A stretch of DNA of 64,000 nucleotides from Bacillus sp. UNC41MFS5. Lineage in GTDB: Bacteria; Bacillota; Bacilli; Bacillales_B; DSM-18226. Below are positions 1 to 10,025 of this stretch, one piece after another; within the stretch, counting starts at the first letter, position 1; each line of letters opens with the position of its first letter. The position numbers were made by a program, and so were the translations under genes. The notes under the pieces are model-generated. The model worked only from the letters and a program-made list of their open reading frames with translations, was not told the DNA's origin and did no database searches. The DNA lies in the NCBI RefSeq assembly GCF_000686805.1, contig NZ_JMLP01000005.1:368307-432306 (forward strand), given 5' to 3'.

Positions 1-1
1 G

Positions 2-415
2 AAACGCTCCTTGCTGGGGAATTATTATGAATACCAAGGGAAGGTATTGGAAATCGAAAACCGCAAAATGGAAAAGAACATGTTTCTCCATGATAAAGAG
101 CGTGAAAATAAATATCCCATTTTTGAAGACGAAAATGGCACACATATTATGAGCCCAAATGATATTTGTATCATTGATGAACTGCAAGAGATGCTAGAAG
201 CGGGTGTTGACTCGTTTAAAATAGATGGAATCTTAAAAAGCGCTGAATATATTCTTGCAGTAACAAAGGCTTACCGTGAAGCAATCGATTTGTTTAGTGA
301 AGATCCAGACGCATATGAAGATAAAAAGGACGAGCTATTAGCTGCAATTGAAGAAATTCAGCCAGAAAATCGTTCATTAGATACAGGATTCTATTTTAAA
401 GAGACAGTGTACTAA
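2..415 (+). CDS. trhP1: tRNA hydroxylation protein TrhP1 (peptidase U32 family), C-terminal part
   Basis: The reading frame is open from the window edge to TAA at 413-415, so the 5' part is missing. What remains holds an 'IMSPNDICIIDELQEML' stretch and a 'GVDSFKIDGILKSAEYI' stretch. These resemble the second half of the neighbouring 423-residue U32 protein ('[16 protein letters not shown]', '[17 protein letters not shown]'), so the two are paralogues. In B. subtilis the pair YrrN/YrrO makes 5-hydroxyuridine at tRNA position 34; the label here follows family and order, not a catalytic residue seen in this fragment. The next gene starts 14 nt downstream with an AAGGAGG site, which suggests one operon. 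Confidence 0.85.
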   Translation, partial: KRSLLGNYYEYQGKVLEIENRKMEKNMFLHDKERENKYPIFEDENGTHIMSPNDICIIDELQEMLEAGVDSFKIDGILKSAEYILAVTKAYREAIDLFSEDPDAYEDKKDELLAAIEEIQPENRSLDTGFYFKETVY

Positions 416-429
416 GGAGGGGTTCAACT

Positions 430-1701
430 ATGAATACAGTTAAAGATAAGATTTCTGAAATTATCGATGGAAAACGTGTCATTGTAAAGAAGCCGGAACT
501 CCTTGCTCCAGCTGGAAATCTCGAAAAATTAAAAATTGCTGTCCATTATGGTGCCGACGCCGTGTTTATTGGCGGCCAAGAGTATGGACTTCGTTCAAAT
601 GCAGACAACTTTACCTTCGAAGAAATGAAAGAAGGGGTTGAGTTTGCTAAGAGCTACGGAGCAAAGATTTATGTGACCACTAACATTTTTGCTCATAATG
701 AAAATTTGGATGGATTAGAAGAATATATCCTAGGCTTGAAGGAAACTGGAATTGCGGGAATTATTGTCGCAGACCCGTTAATTATTGAAACCTGCCGCCG
801 TCTTGCGCCGGAAATTGAAATCCATATTAGTACACAACAATCACTTTCTAACTGGAAGGCAGCTCAGTTCTGGAAAGAGGCCGGGGCAGAGCGAGTCGTT
901 TTAGCACGTGAGGTAAGTGCTGATGAAATTAAAGAAATGAAAGAAAAGGTCGACGTTGAGATTGAAACCTTTATTCATGGTGCCATGTGTATCGCTTATT
1001 CCGGCCGTTGTACATTGAGCAACCATATGACTGCAAGGGATTCGAATCGTGGTGGCTGCTGTCAATCATGCCGCTGGGATTATGATCTTTACCAACTTGA
1101 AGGAAGCGATGCAGAAGTGGCTCTCTATGAAGAGGGGGACGCTCCGTTTGCAATGAGCCCGAAAGATCTTAACTTAATTCAAGCAATCCCGCAAATGATT
1201 GAACTTGGAATCGATAGTTTAAAAATTGAAGGCCGAATGAAATCCATCCACTATATTGCAACAGTCGTTAGTGTATATCGCAAAGTCATCGATGCCTATT
1301 GCGCCGATCCTGAGAATTTTGTCATACAGAAGGAATGGTTAACAGAGCTGGACAAGTGTGCCAATCGGGAAACAGCACCAGCATTTTTTGAAGGTGTTCC
1401 GGGGTATAAAGAGCAAATGTTTGGTAATCATAGCAAGAAGACAAATTTTGAATTTGTAGGTCTTGTTTTGGATTATAATCCAGAAACCCAAATGGTTACT
1501 CTTCAGCAGCGTAACCATTTTAAACCAGGTGAAGAAGTGGAATTTTTTGGACCTGAAATTCAAAACTTTACACATGTAATTGATAAAATTTGGGATGAAA
1601 AAGGGAATGAATTGGACGCTGCAAGACATCCACTTCAAATTGTACAATTTAAAGTGGACAAACCGGTCTACCCTAACAACATGATGCGAAAGGAGAACTA
1701 G
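430..1701 (+). CDS. trhP2: tRNA hydroxylation protein TrhP2 (peptidase U32 family)
   Basis: This 423-residue protein is full length for the U32 'collagenase-like' family. It opens with the family start '[29 protein letters not shown]'-type TIM-barrel strand. The U32 signature lies around residues 178-195 (ETFIHGAMC...SGRC), followed by a Cys cluster (GGCCQSC) near residue 215 that probably binds an Fe-S cluster. The B. subtilis homologue YrrO works with YrrN in prephenate-dependent 5-hydroxyuridine formation on tRNA. An AAGGAGG ribosome-binding site sits 8 nt before ATG. The gene is followed after a single base by udk, so translational coupling is likely. Confidence 0.93.
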   Translation: MNTVKDKISEIIDGKRVIVKKPELLAPAGNLEKLKIAVHYGADAVFIGGQEYGLRSNADNFTFEEMKEGVEFAKSYGAKIYVTTNIFAHNENLDGLEEYILGLKETGIAGIIVADPLIIETCRRLAPEIEIHISTQQSLSNWKAAQFWKEAGAERVVLAREVSADEIKEMKEKVDVEIETFIHGAMCIAYSGRCTLSNHMTARDSNRGGCCQSCRWDYDLYQLEGSDAEVALYEEGDAPFAMSPKDLNLIQAIPQMIELGIDSLKIEGRMKSIHYIATVVSVYRKVIDAYCADPENFVIQKEWLTELDKCANRETAPAFFEGVPGYKEQMFGNHSKKTNFEFVGLVLDYNPETQMVTLQQRNHFKPGEEVEFFGPEIQNFTHVIDKIWDEKGNELDAARHPLQIVQFKVDKPVYPNNMMRKEN

Positions 1702-1702
1702 C

Positions 1703-2338
1703 ATGATGCGCAAACCGGTTGTTATTGGTGTAACCGGCGGCTCCGGCTCCGGAAAAACCAGTGTAACAAAATCCATTTATGAAACGTTGAAAGATCATTC
1801 CATTTTAGTGCTAGAACAGGATTATTATTATAAGGACCAGAGTAATTTACCATTTGAAGCGCGTTTGAAAACAAATTATGATCACCCGCTCGCCTTTGAT
1901 AATGACTTACTAATTGAACATATCGAACAACTTTTACGATATGAAATCATCCAAAAACCTGTTTATGACTATTCAATCCATACACGTTCAGACAAGGTCA
2001 TCCCTGTAGAACCAAAAGATGTTATCATTTTAGAGGGAATCTTAGTACTTGAAGATGAACGCCTCCGAAATTTAATGGACATTAAATTGTACGTAGATAC
2101 GGATGCGGATTTACGAATTATCCGCCGTTTGACTCGTGATATCAGTGAGCGGGGCAGGACCTTTGATTCCGTTATTGAACAATATTTAAATGTTGTTCGT
2201 CCGATGCATAATCAATTTATCGAACCTACTAAGCGATATGCAGATATCATTATCCCTGAAGGCGGCCATAACCATGTGGCGATTGATTTAATGGTCACAA
2301 AAATTCAAACAATTCTTGAACAAAAGTCATTTTTATGA
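1703..2338 (+). CDS. udk: Uridine kinase
   Basis: Uridine kinase phosphorylates uridine and cytidine to UMP and CMP using GTP or ATP (pyrimidine salvage, cytoplasm). The 211-residue protein has the P-loop [12 protein letters not shown] at residues 7-18, the LEQDYYYKD substrate-binding strand and the DISERGRT lid motif near residue 145, all diagnostic of the family. Length matches B. subtilis Udk. It starts 1 nt after trhP2 and precedes greA, the same order as in B. subtilis. Because the cytidine deaminase gene elsewhere in this window is reduced to a scar, cytidine entering the cell may depend on this kinase for salvage; that is inference. Confidence 0.95.
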   Translation: MMRKPVVIGVTGGSGSGKTSVTKSIYETLKDHSILVLEQDYYYKDQSNLPFEARLKTNYDHPLAFDNDLLIEHIEQLLRYEIIQKPVYDYSIHTRSDKVIPVEPKDVIILEGILVLEDERLRNLMDIKLYVDTDADLRIIRRLTRDISERGRTFDSVIEQYLNVVRPMHNQFIEPTKRYADIIIPEGGHNHVAIDLMVTKIQTILEQKSFL

Positions 2339-2393
2339 AACAATAGCAAAGAATAGTCTAAATATAAATTTCAGACTGAAAAAATATTTTCTG

Positions 2394-2424
2394 TCGCGCG
2401 CCCTTTTAAAAGAGGACGCGCTAC
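2394..2424 (+). other. GC-rich hairpin between udk and greA
   Basis: In the 161-base gap before greA, GCGCG-c-CC pairs with GG-a-CGCGC around an AT-rich loop (TTTTAAAAGA). No T-tract follows, so it is not a standard terminator. It may be a processing or attenuation structure in the udk-greA transcript. Confidence 0.4.
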
Positions 2425-2499
2425 TATCTATTATGCTGATTGGCATAGAATTACATAAAGTACATACACAATTCTTAAGGACTAGAAGGAGTGAGGGTT

Positions 2500-2976
2500 T
2501 TGGCTACAGAGAAAGTATTTCCGATGACACAAGCAGGTAAAGAAAAACTTATCCAAGAACTTGAATATTTAAAAGCTGTGAAACGTAAAGAAGTGGTGGA
2601 GAGAATTAAAATCGCGAGAAGTTTTGGTGATTTGTCTGAAAACTCTGAGTACGATTCCGCGAAAGAGGAACAGGCATTTGTTGAAGGCCGAATTACCACA
2701 TTAGAAAATATGATTCGTAATGCCAAGATCATTGCAGAGGCTGCCATGGCAAGTGACTCTGTAACATTAGGAAGTTCTGTTACGTTTGTTGAGCTTCCAG
2801 ATGGCGATGAAGAAACGTATTCGATTGTTGGCAGCGCTGAAGCTGATCCATTTGAAGGGAAAATCTCTAATGATTCCCCAATCGCCAAAAGCCTTTTAGG
2901 TAAAAAAGTAGGCGATCAAGTATCAGTTCAAACTCCTGGCGGAGAAATGAGCGTCCGAATCGTTAGTATAAAATAA
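2500..2976 (+). CDS. greA: Transcription elongation factor GreA
   Basis: GreA enters the RNA polymerase secondary channel and stimulates cleavage of backtracked transcripts. The 158-residue product shows the N-terminal coiled coil ([26 protein letters not shown]) with the conserved acidic tip (D/E residues near 41-44) and the C-terminal FKBP-like domain ending in [11 protein letters not shown] chose TTG at 2500 (giving [10 protein letters not shown], as in B. subtilis MAQEKVFPMT) over GTG at 2491, because AGGAG at 2487-2491 is 8 nt upstream of the TTG and overlaps the GTG. A strong terminator follows. Confidence 0.95.
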   Translation: MATEKVFPMTQAGKEKLIQELEYLKAVKRKEVVERIKIARSFGDLSENSEYDSAKEEQAFVEGRITTLENMIRNAKIIAEAAMASDSVTLGSSVTFVELPDGDEETYSIVGSAEADPFEGKISNDSPIAKSLLGKKVGDQVSVQTPGGEMSVRIVSIK

Positions 2977-3032
2977 TCGTAATTATAACTATTTTTGGTC
3001 TTTCATTTGAATAATTGATTGAAATAAGAAAA

Positions 3033-3064
3033 CCTCGTCAAAACTTTTGACGAGGTGTTTTTTT
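3033..3064 (+). terminator. greA terminator, overlapping the pbpI ribosome-binding site
   Basis: CCTCGTCAAAA (3033-3043) pairs perfectly with TTTTGACGAGG (3045-3055), followed by TGTTTTTTT. The T-tract runs straight into the pbpI start codon at 3065. The only plausible ribosome-binding site for pbpI, GAGGTG at 3052-3057, lies partly in the 3' arm. Confidence 0.9.
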
Positions 3065-4825
3065 ATGTGGCGAAAACGAGCGATAGGATGGCTTATTATT
3101 TCTATAACCGGTTTGCTATTACTTTTAGCACGTTTAATGCAAATACAGTTAATTGAGACGGAGACTTTTTCGAAACATAATGTAAATTTATTAGAAGAAA
3201 GTGTAAAACAACGAACACAGGAACTAGTTATTGATAATGGCAGGGGAAATTTTCTAGACAGAAATGGTGACATGCTAACGCATAAAAAGGTGTCCGTTCT
3301 CGTCCTTTTCCCTTTTTTAAAAAAAATGGATTGGGATGCTGACCGGGTATCTGACATCTCTGGTGTACCTGTAGAGGTCCTTAAAATGGCTGTGGAGGGA
3401 GCGAAGAAGCCATTTGCCTATGGTGACCCTGAACCAGTAGAACTTACGACTTCACAAAAGGAAAGAATCAATAGTTTGAAGATCCCAGGTGTATTTGCGA
3501 TTGAAAAGAAATTTGAGCGTTCAGAAGTACCAGCAGAACAGCTAATTGGGCTTACAGGAGAAAATGCAACCGAATTAAAGAAACGTTACCCGGATAAAGA
3601 ACTAGCGGAGAAAACCTTGATTGGTGTATCAGGGCTGGAAGAAAGCTTTGATGAATTCCTCCTTCCTGAAGGAAAGTCTAAGCTAGTTTATCATGTTGAT
3701 GGAGGCGGGGCACCCCTGTTTGGAATTAATGTGAAATATGTGGATCCGGCCAATCCGTTTTATCCTGTTAATATTCGGACAACCCTTGATAAGAATCTGC
3801 AGCAAAAAGCGGAGGATTTAGTGGATCAATTTCAAATTAAAAAAGGGGGACTGGTTCTTCTTAATATTGAGGATAATAGCATCCTTTCACTTGTTTCGCG
3901 GCCAACCATCAATAAAAATGACCCCTATAATGGTGCAGGAATGACAAATATGATGCTAAAACAGCAGATCATGGGCTCAGTTTTCAAAACGGTTGTTGCA
4001 GCAGCGGCAATTGATCATAATCTTGATAATGCGAAGCGATTGTTTGATTGTAGTAAAAAAATTAATGGAAAACCAGAGTTAAGATATAATTACGGAATGT
4101 TGGACTTTACCAATAGTTTTGCGAGAAGCTGTAATCGGACTTTCGGAGAAGTAGCAAAGGAATTGCAAAAAATAAATCCACACCTTTTAGAAGACTATGC
4201 AGAAAAACTTTCGCTTACAAGTTCTGTTGGCTGGCATGGTGATATTTTTCATACAAATGATTTTAAACAAATGGCTGATGAAGATAAAGGAAGAGTGTTT
4301 CTATCGGATGATGCAAGAAAGGATGCTAATATCGCAGCCATGTCTGGCATTGGACAGCATGAGGTACGGGCAACGCCATTGGCAGTCGCTAATATGATGG
4401 CAACAATCGCAAGAGGTGGAGAAAAGGAGACGGTAAGAGCCGTCTCAAAAATAGAGTATAAGAATGGGACGACTATGGCTGATTTCCCAAAGCAAAACCT
4501 AAAAGGTGATAACATCTCTCCTTATACCGCAATGAAACTTCAGAGATTACTGCGGGAAGTTGTAGTAAACCCAAATGGAACGGGAAGATGGTTTAAGAAC
4601 TTGCCCTACGAGGTCGCAGGGAAATCCGGAACAGCAGAGACTGGAAAATATCAAGCGGGGATGCAGCTGCATAATAAATGGTTCGCAGGTTATTTCCCTT
4701 ACGAAAATCCAAAATATGTCCTTGTTGCCGTGAATTTAGATGTGCTCGATTCGGAGGGCGGGGTAAATTTGTTATTTGCTGAGATGGTAAAAATGCTGTA
4801 TCAAAAAGATCATGGATTGCAATAG
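3065..4825 (+). CDS. pbpI: Class B penicillin-binding protein PbpI (PBP4b), D,D-transpeptidase
   Basis: This 586-residue protein is a monofunctional class B transpeptidase that cross-links peptidoglycan. It has a short cytoplasmic start (MWRKR), one membrane anchor (about residues 8-28), a dimerisation/PASTA-less N-terminal module, and the transpeptidase domain with S305-V-F-K308, S355-C-N and K520-S-G. B. subtilis YrrR/PbpI (about 584 residues) lies at the same place and is expressed in the mother cell during sporulation. ATG at 3065 is preferred to the upstream TTG at 3047, which would lie inside the greA terminator. Its ribosome-binding site is embedded in that hairpin. Confidence 0.92.
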   Translation: MWRKRAIGWLIISITGLLLLLARLMQIQLIETETFSKHNVNLLEESVKQRTQELVIDNGRGNFLDRNGDMLTHKKVSVLVLFPFLKKMDWDADRVSDISGVPVEVLKMAVEGAKKPFAYGDPEPVELTTSQKERINSLKIPGVFAIEKKFERSEVPAEQLIGLTGENATELKKRYPDKELAEKTLIGVSGLEESFDEFLLPEGKSKLVYHVDGGGAPLFGINVKYVDPANPFYPVNIRTTLDKNLQQKAEDLVDQFQIKKGGLVLLNIEDNSILSLVSRPTINKNDPYNGAGMTNMMLKQQIMGSVFKTVVAAAAIDHNLDNAKRLFDCSKKINGKPELRYNYGMLDFTNSFARSCNRTFGEVAKELQKINPHLLEDYAEKLSLTSSVGWHGDIFHTNDFKQMADEDKGRVFLSDDARKDANIAAMSGIGQHEVRATPLAVANMMATIARGGEKETVRAVSKIEYKNGTTMADFPKQNLKGDNISPYTAMKLQRLLREVVVNPNGTGRWFKNLPYEVAGKSGTAETGKYQAGMQLHNKWFAGYFPYENPKYVLVAVNLDVLDSEGGVNLLFAEMVKMLYQKDHGLQ

Positions 4826-4938
4826 GAAATGGTTTTTCCTTCAAGTTCTCTTAAAATCATGTTAGAATATTGAGAGTCTATAAATGTCTGGCTCCAGTCT
4901 AAAGCGGAGTTTCTGATTTTACTTAGGAGGGAATAAAA

Positions 4939-5634
4939 TTGACTAATGACATTAATTCTAATTCGCGTTCAGGTTATCGTTCGAAAAGAAAAAAGACTAA
5001 TATCGTCTTAAATAGTTTAATCGTCGTTGTGCTCTTACTCATAATTTTTGTCGCATACAATATTTTTGCAACTGGAAATGATAATGCTTCACCAAAAAAG
5101 GAAACGACGAAAACAGAACAAAAAGAAACAGTACAAAAGGATACGGAGAAAACAAAGGCAGAAGATGTCACCTCAAATGAGGACGACAATGTTACTGATA
5201 CTGCTACCGAAGAAGACAAACTAAGTGAAGAGACTTCAACAACGGAGGAAGCCGCAACGACAGAAGATACTTCGGCTACTGAGGAAGCGGATGAATCACA
5301 GGAAGTGGTAGCAGAGGGTGACGGGGTAAAAGAGACTGAAAATTCATCTTGGCAGCCTGTTGGTACAACTCAAACAGGCGAACATACTGCTAATTATGAT
5401 AGTTCTTCCGCTGACTGGCAAGAAATGTTGAATGCCATTTCGTATGCCACTGGCTTAGATAAAGCAAACATGACAGTATACTGGCTTGGAAGAGATAAAT
5501 CTACCACAAATGGCTCGTTTAGCACAGTCGCTTCAAAAGATAATAAGCAGAAGTACAATGTCTACCTTCAGTGGGTTGATGGCCAAGGCTGGAAACCTAC
5601 CAAGGTAGAAGATCTATCAGGAACAGGCCAGTAA
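4939..5634 (+). CDS. yrrS: YrrS family membrane-anchored protein (DUF1510)
   Basis: The 231-residue protein has a basic start (SRSGYRSKRKK), one transmembrane helix at about residues 21-44, and a long, low-complexity Thr/Glu/Lys-rich stretch to residue about 130 that should sit outside the membrane. A compact C-terminal DUF1510 domain follows (SSWQPVGTTQTGEHTANYD onward). TTG start at 4939 with TAGGAGG at 4924-4930. Its position next to pbpI matches B. subtilis. The molecular function is not established. The acidic repeat-like linker resembles wall-spanning spacers, which is inference. Confidence 0.9.
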   Translation: MTNDINSNSRSGYRSKRKKTNIVLNSLIVVVLLLIIFVAYNIFATGNDNASPKKETTKTEQKETVQKDTEKTKAEDVTSNEDDNVTDTATEEDKLSEETSTTEEAATTEDTSATEEADESQEVVAEGDGVKETENSSWQPVGTTQTGEHTANYDSSSADWQEMLNAISYATGLDKANMTVYWLGRDKSTTNGSFSTVASKDNKQKYNVYLQWVDGQGWKPTKVEDLSGTGQ

Positions 5635-5645
5635 TGATTGAGAAA

Positions 5646-5674
5646 AACCTCTCGAGATTTTCGAGAGGTTTTTT
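5646..5674 (+). terminator. Terminator after yrrS
   Basis: ACCTCTCGA pairs with TCGAGAGGT around a GATTT loop, followed by TTTTTT. It closes the pbpI-yrrS unit. Confidence 0.9.
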
Positions 5675-5748
5675 GTATGGATGTATTTCTTGGGAACAGG
5701 TTTTTCACTAACCCATATTATACTTATAGGATTGGTGATATAGTTCAG

Positions 5749-5877
5749 GTGGGGGAAAAATTGGAGAAGTACTTGCTGTTTTATTAGCATGCTTTTTTCA
5801 AAAACGGTAGAATAGTGTTTGCGGATACGATGAATGAATCCGAGGAAGATTATAAGCAGAAACGTTACGACCTTTAA
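5749..5877 (+). pseudogene. yrrT: Remnant of yrrT (SAM-dependent methyltransferase)
   Basis: One frame reads GTG GGG GAA AAA at 5749 (an MGxxL-like start as in YrrT), reaches TAG at 5785, then continues in the same frame as HAFFKNGRIVFADTMNESEED before TAA at 5875-5877. The string NGRIVFADT is a typical C-terminal methyltransferase strand, and B. subtilis has yrrT exactly here, upstream of mtnN. About 150 internal codons are absent. I infer a deleted gene. The family match rests on one strand motif plus synteny, so confidence is moderate. The rest of the 295-base gap to mtnN shows no other gene. Confidence 0.5.
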
Positions 5878-5929
5878 ACAAAGCAATAGAGCTATAAAAG
5901 GCGTAAAAAAATGAGAAAGAGGTCCAAGT

Positions 5930-6625
5930 ATGAAAATAGCAATTATCGGAGCAATGGAAGAAGAAGTTACCTTACTTAGAGACAATATCGACAATCAAAC
6001 ACAAGAAACCGTCGCAGGATGTGAGTTTACTTTTGGGCAAATGCATGGGGCGGATGTTATTTTGCTCCGCTCTGGAATCGGTAAAGTAAATGCGGCCATG
6101 TCAACAACTATCCTGCTAGAAAAATATACGCCTGATTGTATCATTAACACTGGTTCTGCAGGTGGCTTTAACCCTTCACTTAATGTTGGAGATGCGGTTA
6201 TTTCGACTGAAGTCCGACACCATGATGTCGATGTAACGGCATTTGGATATGAATATGGTCAAGTACCACAGCTGCCTGCTGCATTTTTGGCAGATGAAAA
6301 ATTAATTACAGTCGCTGAAACAGCTGCACAAGAGCTTGATAATTTCCAAATTGTTAAAGGCTTAATTGTCACAGGAGACTCATTCATGGAAGACCCGGTC
6401 CGAGTTGATTTTGTCCGTTCCAAATTTAATGACTTGCAAGCTGTGGAAATGGAAGCAGCTGCGATTGCGCAAGTGGCCCATCGATTTGATGTTCCTTTCG
6501 TAATTATTCGCTCGCTTTCAGATATTGCTGGAAAAGAATCCGAACTTTCGTTTGATCAATTTATTGATAAAGCGGCGACCAATTCTGCAACTCTTGTAAT
6601 GAAAATGGTGGCAGCTTTACGATAG
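5930..6625 (+). CDS. mtnN: 5'-methylthioadenosine/S-adenosylhomocysteine nucleosidase
   Basis: MtnN cleaves MTA and SAH to adenine plus a thioribose sugar, removing SAH left by methyltransferases and feeding homocysteine production. The 231-residue protein starts [13 protein letters not shown] with the catalytic acid (Glu11/12) and carries the purine-binding [10 protein letters not shown] strand and the RSLSDIAG motif with the catalytic Asp near residue 197. A GAAAGAGG site precedes ATG. It lies 13 nt upstream of mccA, so mtnN-mccA-mccB form one homocysteine-to-cysteine operon, as in B. subtilis, where CymR represses it under sulfur sufficiency. Confidence 0.96.
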   Translation: MKIAIIGAMEEEVTLLRDNIDNQTQETVAGCEFTFGQMHGADVILLRSGIGKVNAAMSTTILLEKYTPDCIINTGSAGGFNPSLNVGDAVISTEVRHHDVDVTAFGYEYGQVPQLPAAFLADEKLITVAETAAQELDNFQIVKGLIVTGDSFMEDPVRVDFVRSKFNDLQAVEMEAAAIAQVAHRFDVPFVIIRSLSDIAGKESELSFDQFIDKAATNSATLVMKMVAALR

Positions 6626-6638
6626 TAGAGGTGAAAAC

Positions 6639-8700
<2,062 letters not shown>

Positions 8701-8706
8701 ACCTTT

Positions 8707-8756
8707 GGTGTCAGGTACCATGTGAAGAATTCACATGGTACCTGACACCCTTTTTT
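8707..8756 (+). terminator. Long perfect-palindrome terminator / dispersed repeat after mccB
   Basis: A perfect 20-bp stem (8707-8726 with 8730-8749) around a GAA loop is followed by CTTTTTT. The GGTGTCAGGTACC core is a motif I recall as a recurrent intergenic palindrome in Bacillus-group genomes (established by memory only). Only one copy is present in this window. Confidence 0.9.
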
Positions 8757-8802
8757 AAAATTAGGCTTATTAATTAATTTAAAAAAACTTCTGTAAAAAA
8801 GG

Positions 8803-8831
8803 TTTACAAAGTAATGGTGTGTGGATATAAT
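8803..8831 (+). promoter_or_regulatory. Sigma-A-type promoter for the small-ORF region
   Basis: TTTACA (8803-8808), 17-nt spacer, TATAAT (8826-8831). Transcription would start near 8838 and read the 36-codon ORF at 8874. Confidence 0.75.
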
Positions 8832-8873
8832 TACCGTAGTAAGTAAATTATTCCAAAAAGGAGGTCGAAGAAA

Positions 8874-8984
8874 ATGATGTTAGCTCTAACTGGCAAGACT
8901 GTTGCACCAATTGGCATGACTTTAGCATCTACAACTGTATATTTGAATATCAAACATTCGACCCGACTGGAATGGATTGCTTAA
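8874..8984 (+). CDS. Unrecognised 36-residue small protein
   Basis: This ORF encodes MMLALTGKTVAPIGMTLAS plus 17 more residues ending RLEWIA. It has an excellent AAGGAGGTC site 7 nt before ATG, a consensus-like promoter 43 nt upstream and two tandem terminators downstream, so it looks like a self-contained expressed unit. The middle is uncharged and moderately hydrophobic; the end is basic/aromatic. I do not recognise a family. It stands just before the yrzI genes and is not homologous to them. It could alternatively be a leader peptide or a small-RNA gene with incidental coding potential. Confidence 0.55.
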   Translation: MMLALTGKTVAPIGMTLASTTVYLNIKHSTRLEWIA

Positions 8985-9013
8985 GATTACGTTAAGTTAC
9001 CCATACATATCCA

Positions 9014-9047
9014 TGCCGCAGGGAGAATGACTCTTTGCGGTATTTTT
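9014..9047 (+). terminator. First of two tandem terminators
   Basis: TGCCGCAGGGAG pairs with CTCTTTGCGGTA (with G-U pairs) around an AATGA loop, then TTTTT. Confidence 0.8.
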
Positions 9048-9063
9048 GTGCCTAAAAATCACC

Positions 9064-9096
9064 GGACCGCAGGGGATAATCTTCTGCGGCCTTTTT
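9064..9096 (+). terminator. Second of two tandem terminators
   Basis: CCGCAGGGG pairs with CTTCTGCGG around an ATAAT loop, then CCTTTTT. Sequence and loop resemble the hairpin 50 nt upstream, which suggests local duplication. Confidence 0.8.
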
Positions 9097-9187
9097 GTGC
9101 CCTTTTTGAGAGCATTTTGGATATGTGCAGCATAGATTAAACTTGTTGCGGCTAGATTATGAAGGTTTTTTAAGGAGGTGGGACCCA

Positions 9188-9328
9188 ATGACCCTGAATA
9201 TACTCTTCTTCACGATTACATTTAAAAAACGTGAGATAAGTCTTCAAGAGGCTGCAAACCAAGAAATGGTTGAAAAGCTTTATGAACAAAACAAAGATAA
9301 ACAAATTTCCATGTACCGCTATATGTAA
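9188..9328 (+). CDS. yrzI: YrzI family small protein, copy 1
   Basis: This 46-residue protein begins MTLNILFFTITFKKREIS and ends NKDKQISMYRYM. It matches the YrzI-type Bacillus small protein family, described as a probable sporulation protein of unknown function. An apolar N-terminal strand or helix (residues 3-11) is followed by a basic KKR turn and a charged, probably helical C-terminal half. AAGGAGGTG lies 7 nt before ATG. It is the first of three tandem paralogues with nearly identical C-terminal ends. Confidence 0.88.
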   Translation: MTLNILFFTITFKKREISLQEAANQEMVEKLYEQNKDKQISMYRYM

Positions 9329-9371
9329 TGGAAATACTTAATTAAACGAGAAAATTAAGGAAGTGAACAGA

Positions 9372-9512
9372 ATGACTCTAAATATTATCTTCTTTTCGAT
9401 CACAATTAGGAAACGAAAAGTAAGCACAGATGAATCTATCCATCAGGAAATGGTTGAAAAGCTTTATGAGCAAAACAAGGATAAGCAAATTTCCATGTAC
9501 CGCTATATGTAA
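9372..9512 (+). CDS. YrzI family small protein, copy 2
   Basis: This 46-residue paralogue (MTLNIIFFSITIRKRKVS...) differs from copy 1 mainly between residues 9 and 26; residues about 28-46 (EMVEKLYEQNKDKQISMYRYM) are identical. It lies 43 nt after copy 1 with GGAAGTG upstream of ATG. The intergenic spacer is also similar to that between copies 2 and 3 (ATGGAAAT-CTTAATTAAA), so the unit that duplicated was gene plus spacer. Same family and same lack of known function. Confidence 0.88.
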   Translation: MTLNIIFFSITIRKRKVSTDESIHQEMVEKLYEQNKDKQISMYRYM

Positions 9513-9556
9513 TGGAAATCCTTAATTAAAAGAATGAAACAAGGAAGTGAACAGAA

Positions 9557-9697
9557 ATGACTCTAAATATCATCTTTTTTACGATCACGATTAAGAAAAG
9601 AAAAGTAAGCACAGAAGAAGCTATTCATCAAGAAATGGTTGAAAAGCTTTATGAACAAAACAAAGATCGTCAAGCATCCATGTTCCGTAGCATGTAA
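9557..9697 (+). CDS. YrzI family small protein, copy 3
   Basis: The third tandem paralogue, 46 residues, begins MTLNIIFFTITIKKRKVSTEE. It is closest to copy 2 at its N-terminus, while its end has drifted (DRQASMFRSM). The GGAAGTG site lies 9-10 nt upstream of ATG. Conservation of the 'MTLNIxFFxITxxKR' start and of the 'HQEMVEKLYEQNKD' helix across copies with many synonymous differences suggests selection at the protein level. Confidence 0.87.
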   Translation: MTLNIIFFTITIKKRKVSTEEAIHQEMVEKLYEQNKDRQASMFRSM

Positions 9698-9736
9698 TTA
9701 GCAAAAAATTTGGTAACAAGAAAGGTGGTTTTATAT

Positions 9737-9799
9737 ATGGTGTTTTTATTAATGCAAGGTCGGGGTGCAAGTTTCTGGATTATGAAGGATACCACCTAG
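9737..9799 (+). CDS. Possible 20-residue peptide
   Basis: The ORF reads MVFLLMQGRGASFWIMKDTT after AAAGGTGG at 9721-9728, 8 nt before ATG. It is the next ORF in line after the yrzI copies. No family recognised. At 20 codons it could be chance, and the only support is the ribosome-binding site and the arrangement. Confidence 0.35.
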   Translation: MVFLLMQGRGASFWIMKDTT

Positions 9800-9827
9800 C
9801 TGAGGATAAAAATTAGGAGGTAACGAG

Positions 9828-9887
9828 ATGCCGCTCCATATCTTATTATTGTCGCTATTCTTTAAATCAAAGAAAAAAAGTTCTTAA
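9828..9887 (+). CDS. Possible 19-residue peptide resembling a truncated YrzI start
   Basis: MPLHILLLSLFFKSKKKSS follows AGGAGG at 9815-9820 with 7-nt spacing. Its pattern (Met, short apolar segment, then a Lys-rich end) mirrors the first 16-18 residues of the neighbouring YrzI proteins (MTLNIIFFTITIKKRK) and lacks their C-terminal helix. It could be a degenerate fourth copy or a functional short membrane-active peptide. Confidence 0.45.
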   Translation: MPLHILLLSLFFKSKKKSS

Positions 9888-10025
9888 TGATATCATAGGT
9901 AAAAATAATTGCTAATAGCTTAAAGTTTTTGTTAACAAAATGTTCAAATCTCCCTCTGATAGATACTGTGAAAATATGATAAATTCAAGTTAGAAAGAAC
10001 AGGATCTATCTAAGGGGTGGAGAAT

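Noticed and set aside
1339..1776. 145-codon minus-strand ORF antisense to trhP2/udk
   Set aside because: It lies opposite well-conserved coding sequence and has no recognisable product.
2316..2540. 74-codon plus-strand ORF between udk and greA
   Set aside because: It starts inside udk, ends inside greA in another frame, and resembles no family.
5617..5994. 125-codon minus-strand ORF upstream of mtnN
   Set aside because: It is antisense to the yrrT remnant and the mtnN start and spans the yrrS terminator.
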